Notes: generated by a model not told the origin, from the sequence alone. A stretch of DNA of 64,000 nt from Paenibacillus wynnii (GCF_000757885.1 NZ_JQCR01000002.1:744001-808000); one strand, 5' to 3'. Shown: positions 26,598 to 35,312, counted from the first letter of the stretch. Made by a program: numbers and translations.

Positions 26598-27539
26598 GTG
26601 AATCGCTCCCGTATGGCCGATTTCAGCCTGCTGCTGGTAGCGATGATGTGGGGATGTACGTTTCTGATTGTGCAGACTGCAGTCAGAGTCTTGCCTCCGC
26701 TCGCTTTTAACAGTATTCGTTTTACGGGTGCTGCCGTACTGCTGGCCTTAATTACTCTAGTTTTCTATCGAAGTGAATGGAAGAAGGTAAGCTGGGGGAT
26801 GGTACGTCACTCTCTGCTGCTGGGGCTGTTTCTGTTCATGGGTTATGGCTTCCAGACGGTTGGATTGCTGTACACCACCACCTCCAATACCGGATTTATT
26901 ACCGGACTATCGGTGGTACTGGTTCCATTCCTGTCTCTAGCCTTATTGAAGCACTCGATCTCGCGTTATACCTGGGTAAGCGCAGTGCTGGCAGCGGTCG
27001 GACTATACCTGCTCACGTTCACCGGAACAGCGATGTCCTTGAATAAAGGCGATGGGTTTATCCTGCTCTGTGCCATTGCTTTTGCTCTGCAGATCGCCTA
27101 TACAGGAGTCTATGCCCCACGCTATCCCGCCCTCCCGCTGGCTTCCCTGCAATTGGCTGTTGTGGGTCTATTCAGCACTATGGGCTCCCTCCTATTTGAG
27201 GGGCCGGGTAGCCTGGCTCATGCAGGTCAGCTTATTGGGAAGCCGGATGTACTGTTGGCACTGCTCATATCTATCGGTCCGACCAGTGCTTTTGCCTTCT
27301 GGATCCAAACGGCCTGCCAGAAGTACACTACACCTTCACGTGTAGCTATTATTTATGCCATGGAGCCGGTGTTCGCCGCATTCACCGGGTTAGCCTTTGG
27401 CGGGGAGACCCTTGGTGTTTCTGCATTGCTGGGCTGCGTTTTCATACTAGCCGGTATGCTTATGGCGGAGCTTACACCGGATCTGAGCCGTTTGAAGAGT
27501 AATGATTGGTTCCGCTATCGTCTATTTAGAAAGAAATAA
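26598..27539 (+). CDS. EamA/DMT family transporter
   Basis: The product is a 313-residue drug/metabolite-type carrier with ten predicted helices as two EamA repeats. The first repeat opens with LLLVAMMWGCTFLIVQ and the second with ALLISIGPTSAFAFWIQTACQKYTTPSRVAIIYAMEPVFAAFTG, the usual EamA ending. The start is GTG at 26598 behind AAAGGATG; an ATG five codons later is possible. The C-terminus is basic and cytosolic. The solute is unknown. The Cof phosphatase gene starts 15 bases downstream, so the two form an operon. Confidence 0.9.
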   Translation: MNRSRMADFSLLLVAMMWGCTFLIVQTAVRVLPPLAFNSIRFTGAAVLLALITLVFYRSEWKKVSWGMVRHSLLLGLFLFMGYGFQTVGLLYTTTSNTGFITGLSVVLVPFLSLALLKHSISRYTWVSAVLAAVGLYLLTFTGTAMSLNKGDGFILLCAIAFALQIAYTGVYAPRYPALPLASLQLAVVGLFSTMGSLLFEGPGSLAHAGQLIGKPDVLLALLISIGPTSAFAFWIQTACQKYTTPSRVAIIYAMEPVFAAFTGLAFGGETLGVSALLGCVFILAGMLMAELTPDLSRLKSNDWFRYRLFRKK

Positions 27540-27554
27540 GGAGAGAAACCACAC

Positions 27555-28355
27555 ATGTACAAATTGATTGCGATCGACATTGACGACACCTTGATTAATG
27601 ATGACAAGGAAGTAACCCCTGCCACACAAACTGCTCTTGAGCAAGCTGTTGCCGCAGGTGTTGTTGTAACACTCGCTACAGGCCGCGCGTATGCATCGGC
27701 ACAAGCCATCGCCCGTCAGACCGGACTTAACGTACCGATTATCACCTACCAAGGTGCGCTTATTAAGAATCTGCTGGACGAAGAAGTTTTGTACGAACGT
27801 TATGTACCTGAGGACGCTGTACGCAAGCTTTTTACTTACTGTGTAGAGCATGATTTGCACCTGCAAACCTACATTGACGACAAGCTGTATGCCCGCGAAG
27901 AGAACCAAAAGCTGATCGACTACACCACCTTGAACAAAACCCAATATTATGTGGAGCCGGACTGGGAAAAGCTCGTTCCTCAGAAAACACCTAAAATGCT
28001 AATTATCGATGACCCTGATTTCTTGGATGAATTAACACCTATCCTCCGCGAACTTCTGGGAGACTCTGTGCACATTACGAAATCCAAGCCCTACTTCTTG
28101 GAAATTATGCACCATGAGGGCACCAAAGGTATAGCGTTAGAATTTCTAGCCAATCATTTCGGCTGTGACCTGTCCGAGACCATCGCTGTCGGTGATTCTT
28201 GGAACGATCATGAAATGCTTGAAGCTGCCGGCCTTGGCGTAGCGATGGAGAATGCCATTCCTGCTCTGAAGAAAATCGCCGATTTCATCACCTACAGCAA
28301 CAATGAAGATGGTGTGAAGCATGTAATCGAGAAGTTTATTTTGCAAAATGCTTAG
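27555..28355 (+). CDS. Cof-type HAD-IIB phosphatase
   Basis: This 266-residue haloacid dehalogenase has a type IIB cap. Motif I is AIDIDDTLINDDKEV (Asp8 and Asp10). TLATGRAYASAQAIA is motif II, the KGIALEFLANHFG region carries the motif III lysine, and IAVGDSWNDHEMLEAAGLGVAM is motif IV. The cap spans about residues 85-190. Family members dephosphorylate sugar phosphates, FMN or pyridoxal phosphate with overlapping specificities, so the substrate cannot be named. AAGGAGAG precedes the ATG and the gene directly follows the EamA transporter. Confidence 0.9.
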   Translation: MYKLIAIDIDDTLINDDKEVTPATQTALEQAVAAGVVVTLATGRAYASAQAIARQTGLNVPIITYQGALIKNLLDEEVLYERYVPEDAVRKLFTYCVEHDLHLQTYIDDKLYAREENQKLIDYTTLNKTQYYVEPDWEKLVPQKTPKMLIIDDPDFLDELTPILRELLGDSVHITKSKPYFLEIMHHEGTKGIALEFLANHFGCDLSETIAVGDSWNDHEMLEAAGLGVAMENAIPALKKIADFITYSNNEDGVKHVIEKFILQNA

Positions 28356-29224
28356 CAGCAAACGTAACAAGAAGAAACGGCTTTGCCGTCCTTAATGGGA
28401 GTCTATGCTTCCGAAGCAGCGATACTCCGTATCGCTTTCAGGTATCCATTTCTCGTAGAAATATAAGCAATGTATACTGAAAACTTATACTTCCTTATAT
28501 TTAAAAAAGGCTCAACACAAGATCAGTGCTTTACATGTGAAAAGTAGGACAGAAATTTGTTACGCCTCATAGAGGGAGTTTCTCCCTCTATTTCTGCACC
28601 CGACACCCCGTTTGGGCAATTAGAGGGGATTCGCCCGTTATTTTTGAGGATATGCCTAGGAGCTGAAGACCACTTACACCGCGCAGGACCACGATCTGCC
28701 GCTGGCTGCTTTATAACACAGATTAGAGTAAAATGAACGTTTGGGTGAACGGGTGATTCGAGCAGGAAGGCAGGTAGGAAGAAACAACCTAATTCCCTTG
28801 TACCACACCTACAAACAACATCCGAGATACTACTTCCTACTCTCTTACACAAACTTCTTGATGCTACCAAAACTCGGAGATAATCAGTGAGATAGATGTA
28901 TTTTAAACACTTATTTCTAGCTTTTGGCGCTGTGATGTATGGATAGATGTACTTTGTGCAACTAAAAACACGAAAATGCCGGTTAAACCCCGGAATACCC
29001 AAAAATAAGTGTATAAAGTGCAATTAAACCCCCTAAAGTGTGCTCAAGGAGAACTATAAGTGTACATTATGCAACTATATATATTGAAATCTATGTAGGT
29101 AGACGATTTGCCGTATTTGTCGCGGATACCTGGGGAGATACTTCTACTCTCATACACAAGTATATTGACGTTATTTCATTGGGACGGTATGCGTAGGATT
29201 TAGGGATATTACCCTTTTAATTTT
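28356..29224. repeat. Repeat-rich non-coding region
   Basis: About 870 bases without a supported gene. A 27 bp sequence containing ACGGCTTTGCCGT at 28366-28392 recurs exactly at 30971-30997. Two AGAGGGA palindromes lie at 28569-28590 and 28617-28640, the same family as at 17.7 kb. A 22 bp motif of the form ATARGTGTAYANTNTGCAAYTA, whose copies start with ATAGATGTA or ATAAGTGTA, appears three times in direct orientation at 28942-28965, 29005-29026 and 29056-29077. A 166-codon open frame on the minus strand has no ribosome binding site and runs through the repeats, so I do not call it. Confidence 0.6.
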
Positions 29225-29268
29225 AAAAAAACCAGTTCAACACTCTAAAAGTGTCGGACTGGTTTTTT
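29225..29268. terminator. Bidirectional rho-independent terminator
   Basis: AAAAAACCAGT pairs with ACTGGTTTTTT around an inner ACACT/AGTGT stem. It lies 22 bases beyond the stop of the lipoprotein gene on the minus strand. Confidence 0.88.
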
Positions 29269-29290
29269 ACTATCTATCACACCTTCTGTT

Positions 29291-30073
29291 TTACTTAGCA
29301 TAAATACGTTTCCGTTGTTCCTCCACAAGTGCTGACAGCTCAGGTGTGGCATATCCGGCAGGTCGGAACGCAGCATGTTTGAAATTATAAATCACTTCCA
29401 AAGAAGAACCGTCGATAAGTTCAATTTGAATCCAGTAATCCCCACCCGCCAAACCTTTTGACTCCTTGTACATCTTATTGTATGGGACATAAGGCAGTTT
29501 AGGGTATTCTTCGGCAAACGTTGCCGCGGCCTCCGGTGTAAAGTCCTTCAGATGCGTTATGCCGTCATTTCCGTTCACAAACCGAACCGTTTTTATTTTC
29601 CCGGCGATGTCTAGTAGATCATTTATTGTTTTAGCTTTGGGATTATCGGTGGCTTCATACAGGAAATCACCCGCCCACAGCCTTGCTGACGTTGCATATC
29701 CCTTTACCTCATACAGCTCTGTACCTTCCCTAAGAAGCGTAGCATCTCCGTCCTGCATAATATAGCCAAGACAAGCATTGCCCGACATGCGGTATTGGAT
29801 TTTGCCGACATTGCTTCCTTTTTCTAAATTGTTAATGTCACTCCTGTAATTCTGGTTATAGGTGATGCCGTTAAATTTAAGTACGGAAGCATAATCAATA
29901 TCTGCTATTTTGTTACAGTTCTTCCCCTCCTGCTTAGGGACCGGTGAATTTATTGCATTGGAATCTACGGTTGGGTTGCCTTTATCATTAGTCGCTTCAT
30001 TACAGCCAGATAAGAGTAAAATAGCCATAACAGCGGCCATAATATGAAGCATGCAAAATCTGTCCCTCCTCAT
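29291..30073 (-). CDS. Putative lipoprotein of unknown function
   Basis: This 260-residue protein begins with a signal sequence and lipobox (MAAVMAILLLSGC, cysteine at about residue 24), followed by a low-complexity linker with N, D, S and P. The mature part alternates strands and short helices. I recognise no domain. It is expected to be anchored on the outer face of the membrane. ATGA overlap with the gene upstream (30070-30291) indicates coupled expression of a lipoprotein and a small membrane protein. An internal ATG eight codons in is an alternative start. Confidence 0.65.
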   Translation of the reverse strand: MRRDRFCMLHIMAAVMAILLLSGCNEATNDKGNPTVDSNAINSPVPKQEGKNCNKIADIDYASVLKFNGITYNQNYRSDINNLEKGSNVGKIQYRMSGNACLGYIMQDGDATLLREGTELYEVKGYATSARLWAGDFLYEATDNPKAKTINDLLDIAGKIKTVRFVNGNDGITHLKDFTPEAAATFAEEYPKLPYVPYNKMYKESKGLAGGDYWIQIELIDGSSLEVIYNFKHAAFRPAGYATPELSALVEEQRKRIYAK

Positions 30074-30291
30074 TCCACACTCCTCTTGCTCGTTTTATAG
30101 ATCAGTATTTTTCCAAGAATGTACAAAGCATTTATCATAATAATTAAAAAAGATAAGATGGAGAACACTCTACTGATCGAGGAAAATGTCAACATTAGCA
30201 ATGAAAATACTAGTATGAAGGGACTAGCCTTTAAAAAATTTCTGTGAAAGATATCATCTATAGATTTCATAAAATTCATGAAGAACCCCAT
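30070..30291 (-). CDS. Small membrane protein, two helices
   Basis: The 73-residue product has two hydrophobic segments (FILVFSLLMLTFSSI and FSILSFLIIMINALYILGKIL) between basic ends. AGGAATGGGG precedes the start, and ATG codons at residues 1 and 5 are both possible. It overlaps the lipoprotein gene by four bases. No family is recognised; a partner or anchor role for the lipoprotein is a guess from the operon. Confidence 0.55.
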   Translation of the reverse strand: MGFFMNFMKSIDDIFHRNFLKASPFILVFSLLMLTFSSISRVFSILSFLIIMINALYILGKILIYKTSKRSVE

Positions 30292-30302
30292 TCCTCCTAT
30301 AA

Positions 30303-30884
30303 TTAAAACTCCGCCCCGCGTACCTTCGCATACACTTTGCTGTCATGCAGTTCCCCATCGAACCCCCGGCAATTACTGCGCAGAATTCCATCCAGTGTAA
30401 AGCCCGCACGTTCGGCTACCGCAGCACTTTTGATATTCCTTGCGCTACAGCGGATTTCGATCTGGTTGGCTTCAAGTGTATGTATTGCGAAATCCGTAAT
30501 TCCGTTAACAGCTTCAGTCATATAACCATAACCCGAGCAAGAGCTTCTAATCCAGTATCCGATTTCAAAATTGCGGGTATCCCAATTGATCTGATGCAGG
30601 CCGCTATTGCCGATGAATGAACCGGTGCTTTTGTTAAAAATCCGCATGTGCAGTTTATCACGTTTCAAAAACGCCAACCGTGCCTCACGCGTAAATATCT
30701 CCGATTCTTCAAGGGTAGGCATAGTTTTGGCAAAAAGCATCCACGGCCTCAGCTCATTGAGACTCTCACCTATTGCTTCATTCAAAATTGCACCGTCTCC
30801 CCAGAGTGCTGCACGGATAAGAAGACGTTCGGTTTCAAAGCTTTCAGGAAAAGAAATAAGGATCGGATCTATAGAATTAGTCAC
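30303..30884 (-). CDS. GNAT acetyltransferase, RimJ/RimL type
   Basis: The 193-residue protein starts with GTG behind a GGAGGG site. SFETERLLIRAALWGDG is the typical RimJ/L entry, GSFIGNSGLHQINWDTRNFEIGYWIRSSCSGYGYMTEA carries the core strand (EIGYW) and the acetyl-CoA loop, although CSGYGYMTEA is less basic than the usual RGKGYATEA. RCSARNIKSAAVAERAGF is the C-terminal signature. Members acetylate ribosomal protein N-termini or small molecules. It ends about ten bases before the small membrane protein gene, so may lead that operon. Confidence 0.85.
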   Translation of the reverse strand: MTNSIDPILISFPESFETERLLIRAALWGDGAILNEAIGESLNELRPWMLFAKTMPTLEESEIFTREARLAFLKRDKLHMRIFNKSTGSFIGNSGLHQINWDTRNFEIGYWIRSSCSGYGYMTEAVNGITDFAIHTLEANQIEIRCSARNIKSAAVAERAGFTLDGILRSNCRGFDGELHDSKVYAKVRGAEF

Positions 30885-30997
30885 AATATAACCCTCCGTC
30901 TCAAAATAATATTGAAATATATGTAAGTCATCTTGCTTTCCCTTTATAACATGAATAGGTATTTTTTGTAAACAAGAAGAAACGGCTTTGCCGTCCT

Positions 30998-31055
30998 AAA
31001 AAAAAAGAGACATTCCCAAGCTACTAAGTAACACTTAGCCGGGATTGCCTCTTAA
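30998..31055 (-). terminator. Rho-independent terminator after the PhnP-like gene
   Basis: On the minus strand AAGAGGCAATCCC pairs with GGGAATGTCTCTT, extended by CTAAGT/ACTTAG, followed by a run of nine T. The A-rich plus side overlaps the end of the 27 bp repeat. Confidence 0.88.
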
Positions 31056-31067
31056 AATAACCTTGTT

Positions 31068-31838
31068 TTAGCTCAATTTCAACTTCATTCCTGTTCGCGC
31101 TAATGTGACATTCTCAGGCAATGTATAGTCCTTGAGAAAATTTACATCATGAGACATATGGGTATAGACTGCCCGACGAGGCTTCACTATCTTCAGCAGC
31201 TCAGCAGCTTCCGTCATATCGTAGACCGACCGTGTCGAGAGCTCAGCAGCCTCATAATAAAAGCTCGTCCCCAGCACAAGCAAATCAGCTCCATGCATCC
31301 GTTTGGTTTCGTCTGGCCCCAGTGAAATGGAGTCCGGGCAGTAAACCCATGAATAGCCTTCTTTCTCCAACCTATAGGCGTAGGAGTAGCCATTCTTGCC
31401 ATGACAGACCTTCCAAGTATCTATTTGCCAGCCATCAAGCGTAATACCGTCATCGCAAGGAATCATGTCTATATGACTGCCAAGCCACGGATATTGACGT
31501 TCAATAATCGGAATGACTTCAGCCGGGGCGTACATTTCACCTCTATATCCCATCCAGCGGCAAGCATCCGCCCACTCCGGCAAGCCGCCAATATGGTCAA
31601 AATGGGCATGGGTAATCAACAGCCTGCGCATATTGCGTATCCCCTGCGCTTCCATTTGCCGCCGCCAATCCGGACCGCAATCGATCACCAATACGTCACT
31701 GCCGTTATCTATAAGCACCGAGGAGCGTAACCGGACGTTGACTCCGCCCGCTCTCGCTTCGGTGCAGGTATCGCAGCTGCAATACACCCGGGGAACGCCC
31801 ATGGCATCCCCTGTACCCAAAAAAACCAATGTATCCAT
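31068..31838 (-). CDS. MBL-fold hydrolase, PhnP-like
   Basis: This 256-residue metallo-beta-lactamase-fold hydrolase shows FLGTGDAMGVPRVYCSCDTC at the N-terminus, where the two cysteines match the structural zinc site of PhnP. VLIDNGSDVLVIDCGPDWRRQM follows, then LITHAHFDHIGGL (the HxHxDH dimetal motif), AYRLE and CPDS, and YTHMSHD near the C-terminus. PhnP is a phosphodiesterase cleaving 5-phosphoribosyl cyclic phosphate in phosphonate use. No phn genes are near, so a general cyclic-phosphodiesterase role is likelier than phosphonate metabolism. Confidence 0.85.
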   Translation of the reverse strand: MDTLVFLGTGDAMGVPRVYCSCDTCTEARAGGVNVRLRSSVLIDNGSDVLVIDCGPDWRRQMEAQGIRNMRRLLITHAHFDHIGGLPEWADACRWMGYRGEMYAPAEVIPIIERQYPWLGSHIDMIPCDDGITLDGWQIDTWKVCHGKNGYSYAYRLEKEGYSWVYCPDSISLGPDETKRMHGADLLVLGTSFYYEAAELSTRSVYDMTEAAELLKIVKPRRAVYTHMSHDVNFLKDYTLPENVTLARTGMKLKLS

Positions 31839-32006
31839 ACGTTTCTCTCCTCTATATTTCCACTCACGGAAGTCTTTAACCTATTATAGAATAAGAGGCT
31901 GTGGCATTGCACGTAGAGGAAAGAAGTGGAGAGAGAATCTAACATCAGGAGTTGAGTCGATAGATTATACTCATCATAAGAAGCTTACTGAATAGGAGGG
32001 TTTTAA

Positions 32007-32822
32007 ATGAAGGTATGGGAGCTTGGAACCTCTAGAGAAGATTCTATCTATTATGAGGAGGAAGATAAATTTTATTCATTAGCGCCTTTGGGTTCTTTTA
32101 ATGGTGAAATTATAAAAAAATGGGAAATCACAAAGTTCTCACTTAATAAAGGACTGAATTTAGATACAGTTTCTTTTCTTAATAAGGTGCCGGTATTTAG
32201 TCGAAAAGCAATTAATTCGACAGGAGATTTGTTAGACAATGATGTTCAGATATTGCCCATACAGATTAATCTTCAAGAGTACTACTTACTGAATGTTACT
32301 TGCGTTATTGACTGTTTCAATTATGAAAAATCTTTGTATAGAACTAGAAGTAACGGAACGATTAGAGATATTTCAAAATATGTATTTCATACCAATCGAT
32401 TAGATGGACAATTCATATATAAAACGCCGGAAGAAGTCTTATCAAAAGTGTTCGTAACGGATAAATTTCGTGATCGGGTAATTGAGCAAGGCTTAACAGG
32501 ATTCAGCTTCCGAGAGTTATTTGATTCTGAAGAAGATCCAAGCATAAGAGAAAACAAGCGTCGTATATATCACGAGATGTTGGAACAAATCGAACAGAGG
32601 GAAGCAAGAACATTTGATATGCGAGAAGCCTCCAAACTCGTTGAAGAAAAAGGTATAGCGGTAGCTAGCGGAAAATGGAAGTGGCAAAAAAACCGTGATG
32701 GAATCATTGTACTAGGAGAGCTGACAGAAGAGTTTAGCGATTATACCTGGATGAAACCCACCTTTATCCCACCAATTTTGATTGATCTAAAATGGAAGGA
32801 AGTCGAGAAATCCGATATTTGA
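32007..32822 (+). CDS. Imm11-type (DUF1629) immunity protein, orphan
   Basis: The 271-residue protein looks like the Imm11/DUF1629 family, whose members neutralise toxins of polymorphic systems. Supporting features are the LNLDTVSFLNKVPVFSRKAIN region, the domain near LPIQIN--YYLLNV, the CVIDCFN segment, and VTDKFRDRVIEQGLTGFSFREL near residue 150. The C-terminal 85 residues (ENKRRIYHEMLEQIEQREART, SGKWKWQKNRDG) are extra. The gene is clearly AT-richer than its neighbours, has GGAGGG before the ATG, and stands alone between terminators with no toxin gene beside it. This suggests transfer or a defence role; the family call rests on pattern similarity. Confidence 0.6.
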   Translation: MKVWELGTSREDSIYYEEEDKFYSLAPLGSFNGEIIKKWEITKFSLNKGLNLDTVSFLNKVPVFSRKAINSTGDLLDNDVQILPIQINLQEYYLLNVTCVIDCFNYEKSLYRTRSNGTIRDISKYVFHTNRLDGQFIYKTPEEVLSKVFVTDKFRDRVIEQGLTGFSFRELFDSEEDPSIRENKRRIYHEMLEQIEQREARTFDMREASKLVEEKGIAVASGKWKWQKNRDGIIVLGELTEEFSDYTWMKPTFIPPILIDLKWKEVEKSDI

Positions 32823-32833
32823 ACCCCAAACGT

Positions 32834-32870
32834 AAAAACCGTGTAGAACTAACTTCTACACGGTTTTTTT
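32834..32870. terminator. Bidirectional rho-independent terminator
   Basis: AAAAACCGTGTAGAA pairs with TTCTACACGGTTTTTTT (15 bp stem, five-base loop). It serves the Imm11-like gene and the convergent sulfate-binding protein gene. Confidence 0.92.
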
Positions 32871-32914
32871 AGCTATTCCATATTCTATTTATCCAATCAA
32901 ACATCATAATAACC

Positions 32915-33988
32915 TTAGATGCCAGCAAGCACTTGATACCAAATTCCCCGGTTGGAATATAATGTGCTTCGCACTTCGTCCCAACCGCCCAGATAATTAA
33001 TGTCGAACAGCCCGGCTGGAACCGGATAACGGCTCTCATTCTCTGCATAGACCTGCTTATCTACCGGACGGAAGCCATGTTTGGCAAATACCTTTTGTGC
33101 TTCGGGTGTCACCAAATAATTTACCAATGCTTCAGATGCCTCACGTGTTCCGCGGGCATCAACATATTTGTCTACAACCGCGGCTGGATTTTCGATAAGG
33201 ATGGTATTCTTAGGTATAATGACCTCGTATTTGACGCCTTTGGCAATGCGTGCGAGCAGTTCATTCTCATAGGTAACGATGACATCGCCTACTCCATACT
33301 CGAAGGCAGCCATAGATGCGCGTCCGCTTTTGTCCAGAGACTCTACATTCGCGTGTACGCTCTCCAAGAACGCTTTTGCTATCGCAGGGTCTTTGGCTCC
33401 CTTTAGTTCCTCAGACCGCTTCAGGCCCGCTCCATAGATGGCATTAATATCCCACTGCGCTCCACCGGAGGTCTTCGGATTAGGATACAGCACCTTAACC
33501 CCTGGCTTTGCCAGATCATCGAAATCATGAATTCCCTTTGGATTGCCTTCACGGGTACCCAGTGCAACCACCGAGCGTGTCACCATACCGCCCTCACCGC
33601 GTTCCTTCCAATTCGGCAGAACCAGACCGGCTTTGACCAGCTTCTCGATATCTCCCTCCATCGCCAGCAGTGTTACATCGGCTTCAAATCCTCCAGCAAT
33701 AGCTCTAGCCTGAGTTCCAGAAGCTTCATAAGACTGCTGAAAAACTAGGGTCTGTCCGGTGTCAGCCTTCCATTTCGCTGCAAACAACGGCAATATTTCC
33801 TCCACGGCATCCTTCGCCACACTGTAGGCACCAACGACCAGCGTTAGATCACCTTGCTTAGGAGCGAAAACCTCCGTACTATTACTCTCCTTCTCACTGG
33901 TGCAACCCATAACTGACAGAGCAGAAAGGGTAAGCATCAGGGTGACAAGCCATACGTGCAGTTGTCTGCTCCCTTTAAAAAGCCTCAT
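32915..33988 (-). CDS. sbp: Sulfate-binding lipoprotein of an ABC transporter
   Basis: The extracytoplasmic receptor delivers sulfate or thiosulfate to CysT/CysW. I start at the ATG at 33988, with AAGGAT upstream, giving 357 residues; the ATG at 34000 leaves no spacing. The signal sequence ends in LSVMGC, a lipobox. VVGAYSVAKDAVEEILP, VLYPNPKTSGGAQWDINAIYG and FRPVDKQVY match CysP/Sbp. It is downstream of cysA, separated by repeat copy D, instead of upstream as is common, so its supply may depend on read-through or on a promoter in or beside the repeat. Confidence 0.9.
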   Translation of the reverse strand: MRLFKGSRQLHVWLVTLMLTLSALSVMGCTSEKESNSTEVFAPKQGDLTLVVGAYSVAKDAVEEILPLFAAKWKADTGQTLVFQQSYEASGTQARAIAGGFEADVTLLAMEGDIEKLVKAGLVLPNWKERGEGGMVTRSVVALGTREGNPKGIHDFDDLAKPGVKVLYPNPKTSGGAQWDINAIYGAGLKRSEELKGAKDPAIAKAFLESVHANVESLDKSGRASMAAFEYGVGDVIVTYENELLARIAKGVKYEVIIPKNTILIENPAAVVDKYVDARGTREASEALVNYLVTPEAQKVFAKHGFRPVDKQVYAENESRYPVPAGLFDINYLGGWDEVRSTLYSNRGIWYQVLAGI

Positions 33989-34027
33989 TACGGCCCACAT
34001 CCTTCGAGGTATGAAGTTTAAAAGTCC

Positions 34028-34220
34028 GGTGTCTCGATCGTGCCTGCGTGGAATGTTTGGGCTTCCGATCGCTGTTATGCTCTAATTTCTTGAATTTGAA
34101 CCGCATTGCGGTTGAAATTAGACCATAGCGTATGCTTTCGAAGCTAGCTTTCCTACGGAAAGCTTTCGGGCGAACGCTAACGCTTCTCCAGCTCCAAACT
34201 TCCCCTTCGTCACTCCGACA
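34028..34220 (+). repeat. Interspersed hairpin repeat, copy D
   Basis: The stem at 34076-34127 pairs TATG with CATA and CTAATTTC with GAAATTAG, enclosing AACCGC/GCGGTT. Where copies B and E have CAGATTTC/GAAATCCG, both sides differ here, yet pairing is kept. The second block carries GCTTTCGAAGC and CTTTCC/GGAAAG as in copy B. It is antisense to the cys genes and separates cysA from sbp. Confidence 0.75.
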
Positions 34221-34246
34221 CCATACTGTTAAACTTTAGTTTTTTA

Positions 34247-35311
34247 TTAAATAAACACAGGCATTGGATCTTCTTTGAGGCGGTTTTCCTGAATCCAGCT
34301 ACGATTGTCATTGAATAGATAAGCCCGGTGTACCAACACGGAGATGTCCTGACCCACTTGCAGGGTTTCTTTCTCCAAGGATCGGTAGGTAACCAGCTTA
34401 TTGCCGTTCACTTCTACCTCTACTAGCCATTCGCTGCCGCGGAAATGCAGATGTTTTACAATACCTTGCTCGGTAGCCGAGGCCATTTTGAATTCATGCA
34501 GACTGCCTACTTCTATATACTCCGGACGTATGAGTGCTTTGGTGGGCTTGCCCCCGCCAGCGCCTTCGAAGCCTTTTAGCTCAGAGGCACTCTCAATCAA
34601 GGTAGATTCGCCAATGAAGGTCGCCACAAACGGCGTCTTCGGCTCTTTATAAATATCCCAAGGTGTACCCTTTTGCTCCAGACGACCTTGGTTAATGATC
34701 ATAATTTCGTCCGCCACTTCAATCGCTTCGTCTTGGTCATGAGTTACAAAGATTGAGGTTATTCCCACACGTTCAATCAGCTCACGCAGCCAGGAACGCA
34801 GCTCCTGCCGGATCTTGGCATCAATAGCAGCGAACGGCTCATCCAGAAGCAGCAATTGGGGCTCAGGGGCAAGCGCTCGTGCGAACGCAACCCGCTGACG
34901 CTGTCCGCCCGACAATTGATGGGGATAGCGACTTTCGAAACCTTTTAACCCCGTTAGCTCCACCAGTTCCGTTACCCGGTCACGAATGGCTGTCTTGCTC
35001 GCTTTTTTAACCTTCAAGCCGAATGCGATGTTCTCATAAGCAGTCATATGTTTGAATAGGGCATAGTTCTGGAATACGAAGCCGATCCCGCGCTCCTGAG
35101 GAGGGAGGCTGTTTACCGTCTGACCATGAAATATAATATCTCCGCTATCTGGTGTCTCAAGCCCAGCCAGCATACGCAGGATAGAGGTTTTGCCTCCGCC
35201 GCTGGGGCCAAGCAAACCGATTAGATGACCTTTGGTGATCCCGAAGTTAACGTCCTTGACCGCATGAAAATCTCCAAAATGCTTATTCAACCCACGGACT
35301 TCAACATGCAT
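34247..35311 (-). CDS. cysA: Sulfate/thiosulfate ABC transporter ATPase
   Basis: This 354-residue protein powers sulfate import at the inner membrane face. LLGPSGGGKTSILRMLAGLE is the Walker A region near residue 38, YALFKHMTAYENIAFGL follows the Q-loop, LSGGQRQRVAFARALAPEP the signature, LLLLDEPFAAID the Walker B motif, and FVTHDQDEAIEVAD the switch histidine. The last 110 residues form a TOBE-like regulatory domain (ALIRPEYIEVGS). It starts immediately after cysW. The repeat copy D lies between it and sbp. Confidence 0.94.
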   Translation of the reverse strand: MHVEVRGLNKHFGDFHAVKDVNFGITKGHLIGLLGPSGGGKTSILRMLAGLETPDSGDIIFHGQTVNSLPPQERGIGFVFQNYALFKHMTAYENIAFGLKVKKASKTAIRDRVTELVELTGLKGFESRYPHQLSGGQRQRVAFARALAPEPQLLLLDEPFAAIDAKIRQELRSWLRELIERVGITSIFVTHDQDEAIEVADEIMIINQGRLEQKGTPWDIYKEPKTPFVATFIGESTLIESASELKGFEGAGGGKPTKALIRPEYIEVGSLHEFKMASATEQGIVKHLHFRGSEWLVEVEVNGNKLVTYRSLEKETLQVGQDISVLVHRAYLFNDNRSWIQENRLKEDPMPVFI

Positions 35312-35312
35312 A

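Noticed and set aside
28523..29023. A 166-codon minus-strand open frame in the repeat-rich gap
   Set aside because: It crosses two palindromes and one of the direct repeats, has no good ribosome binding site, and its translation shows no domain or membrane pattern typical of a real gene.
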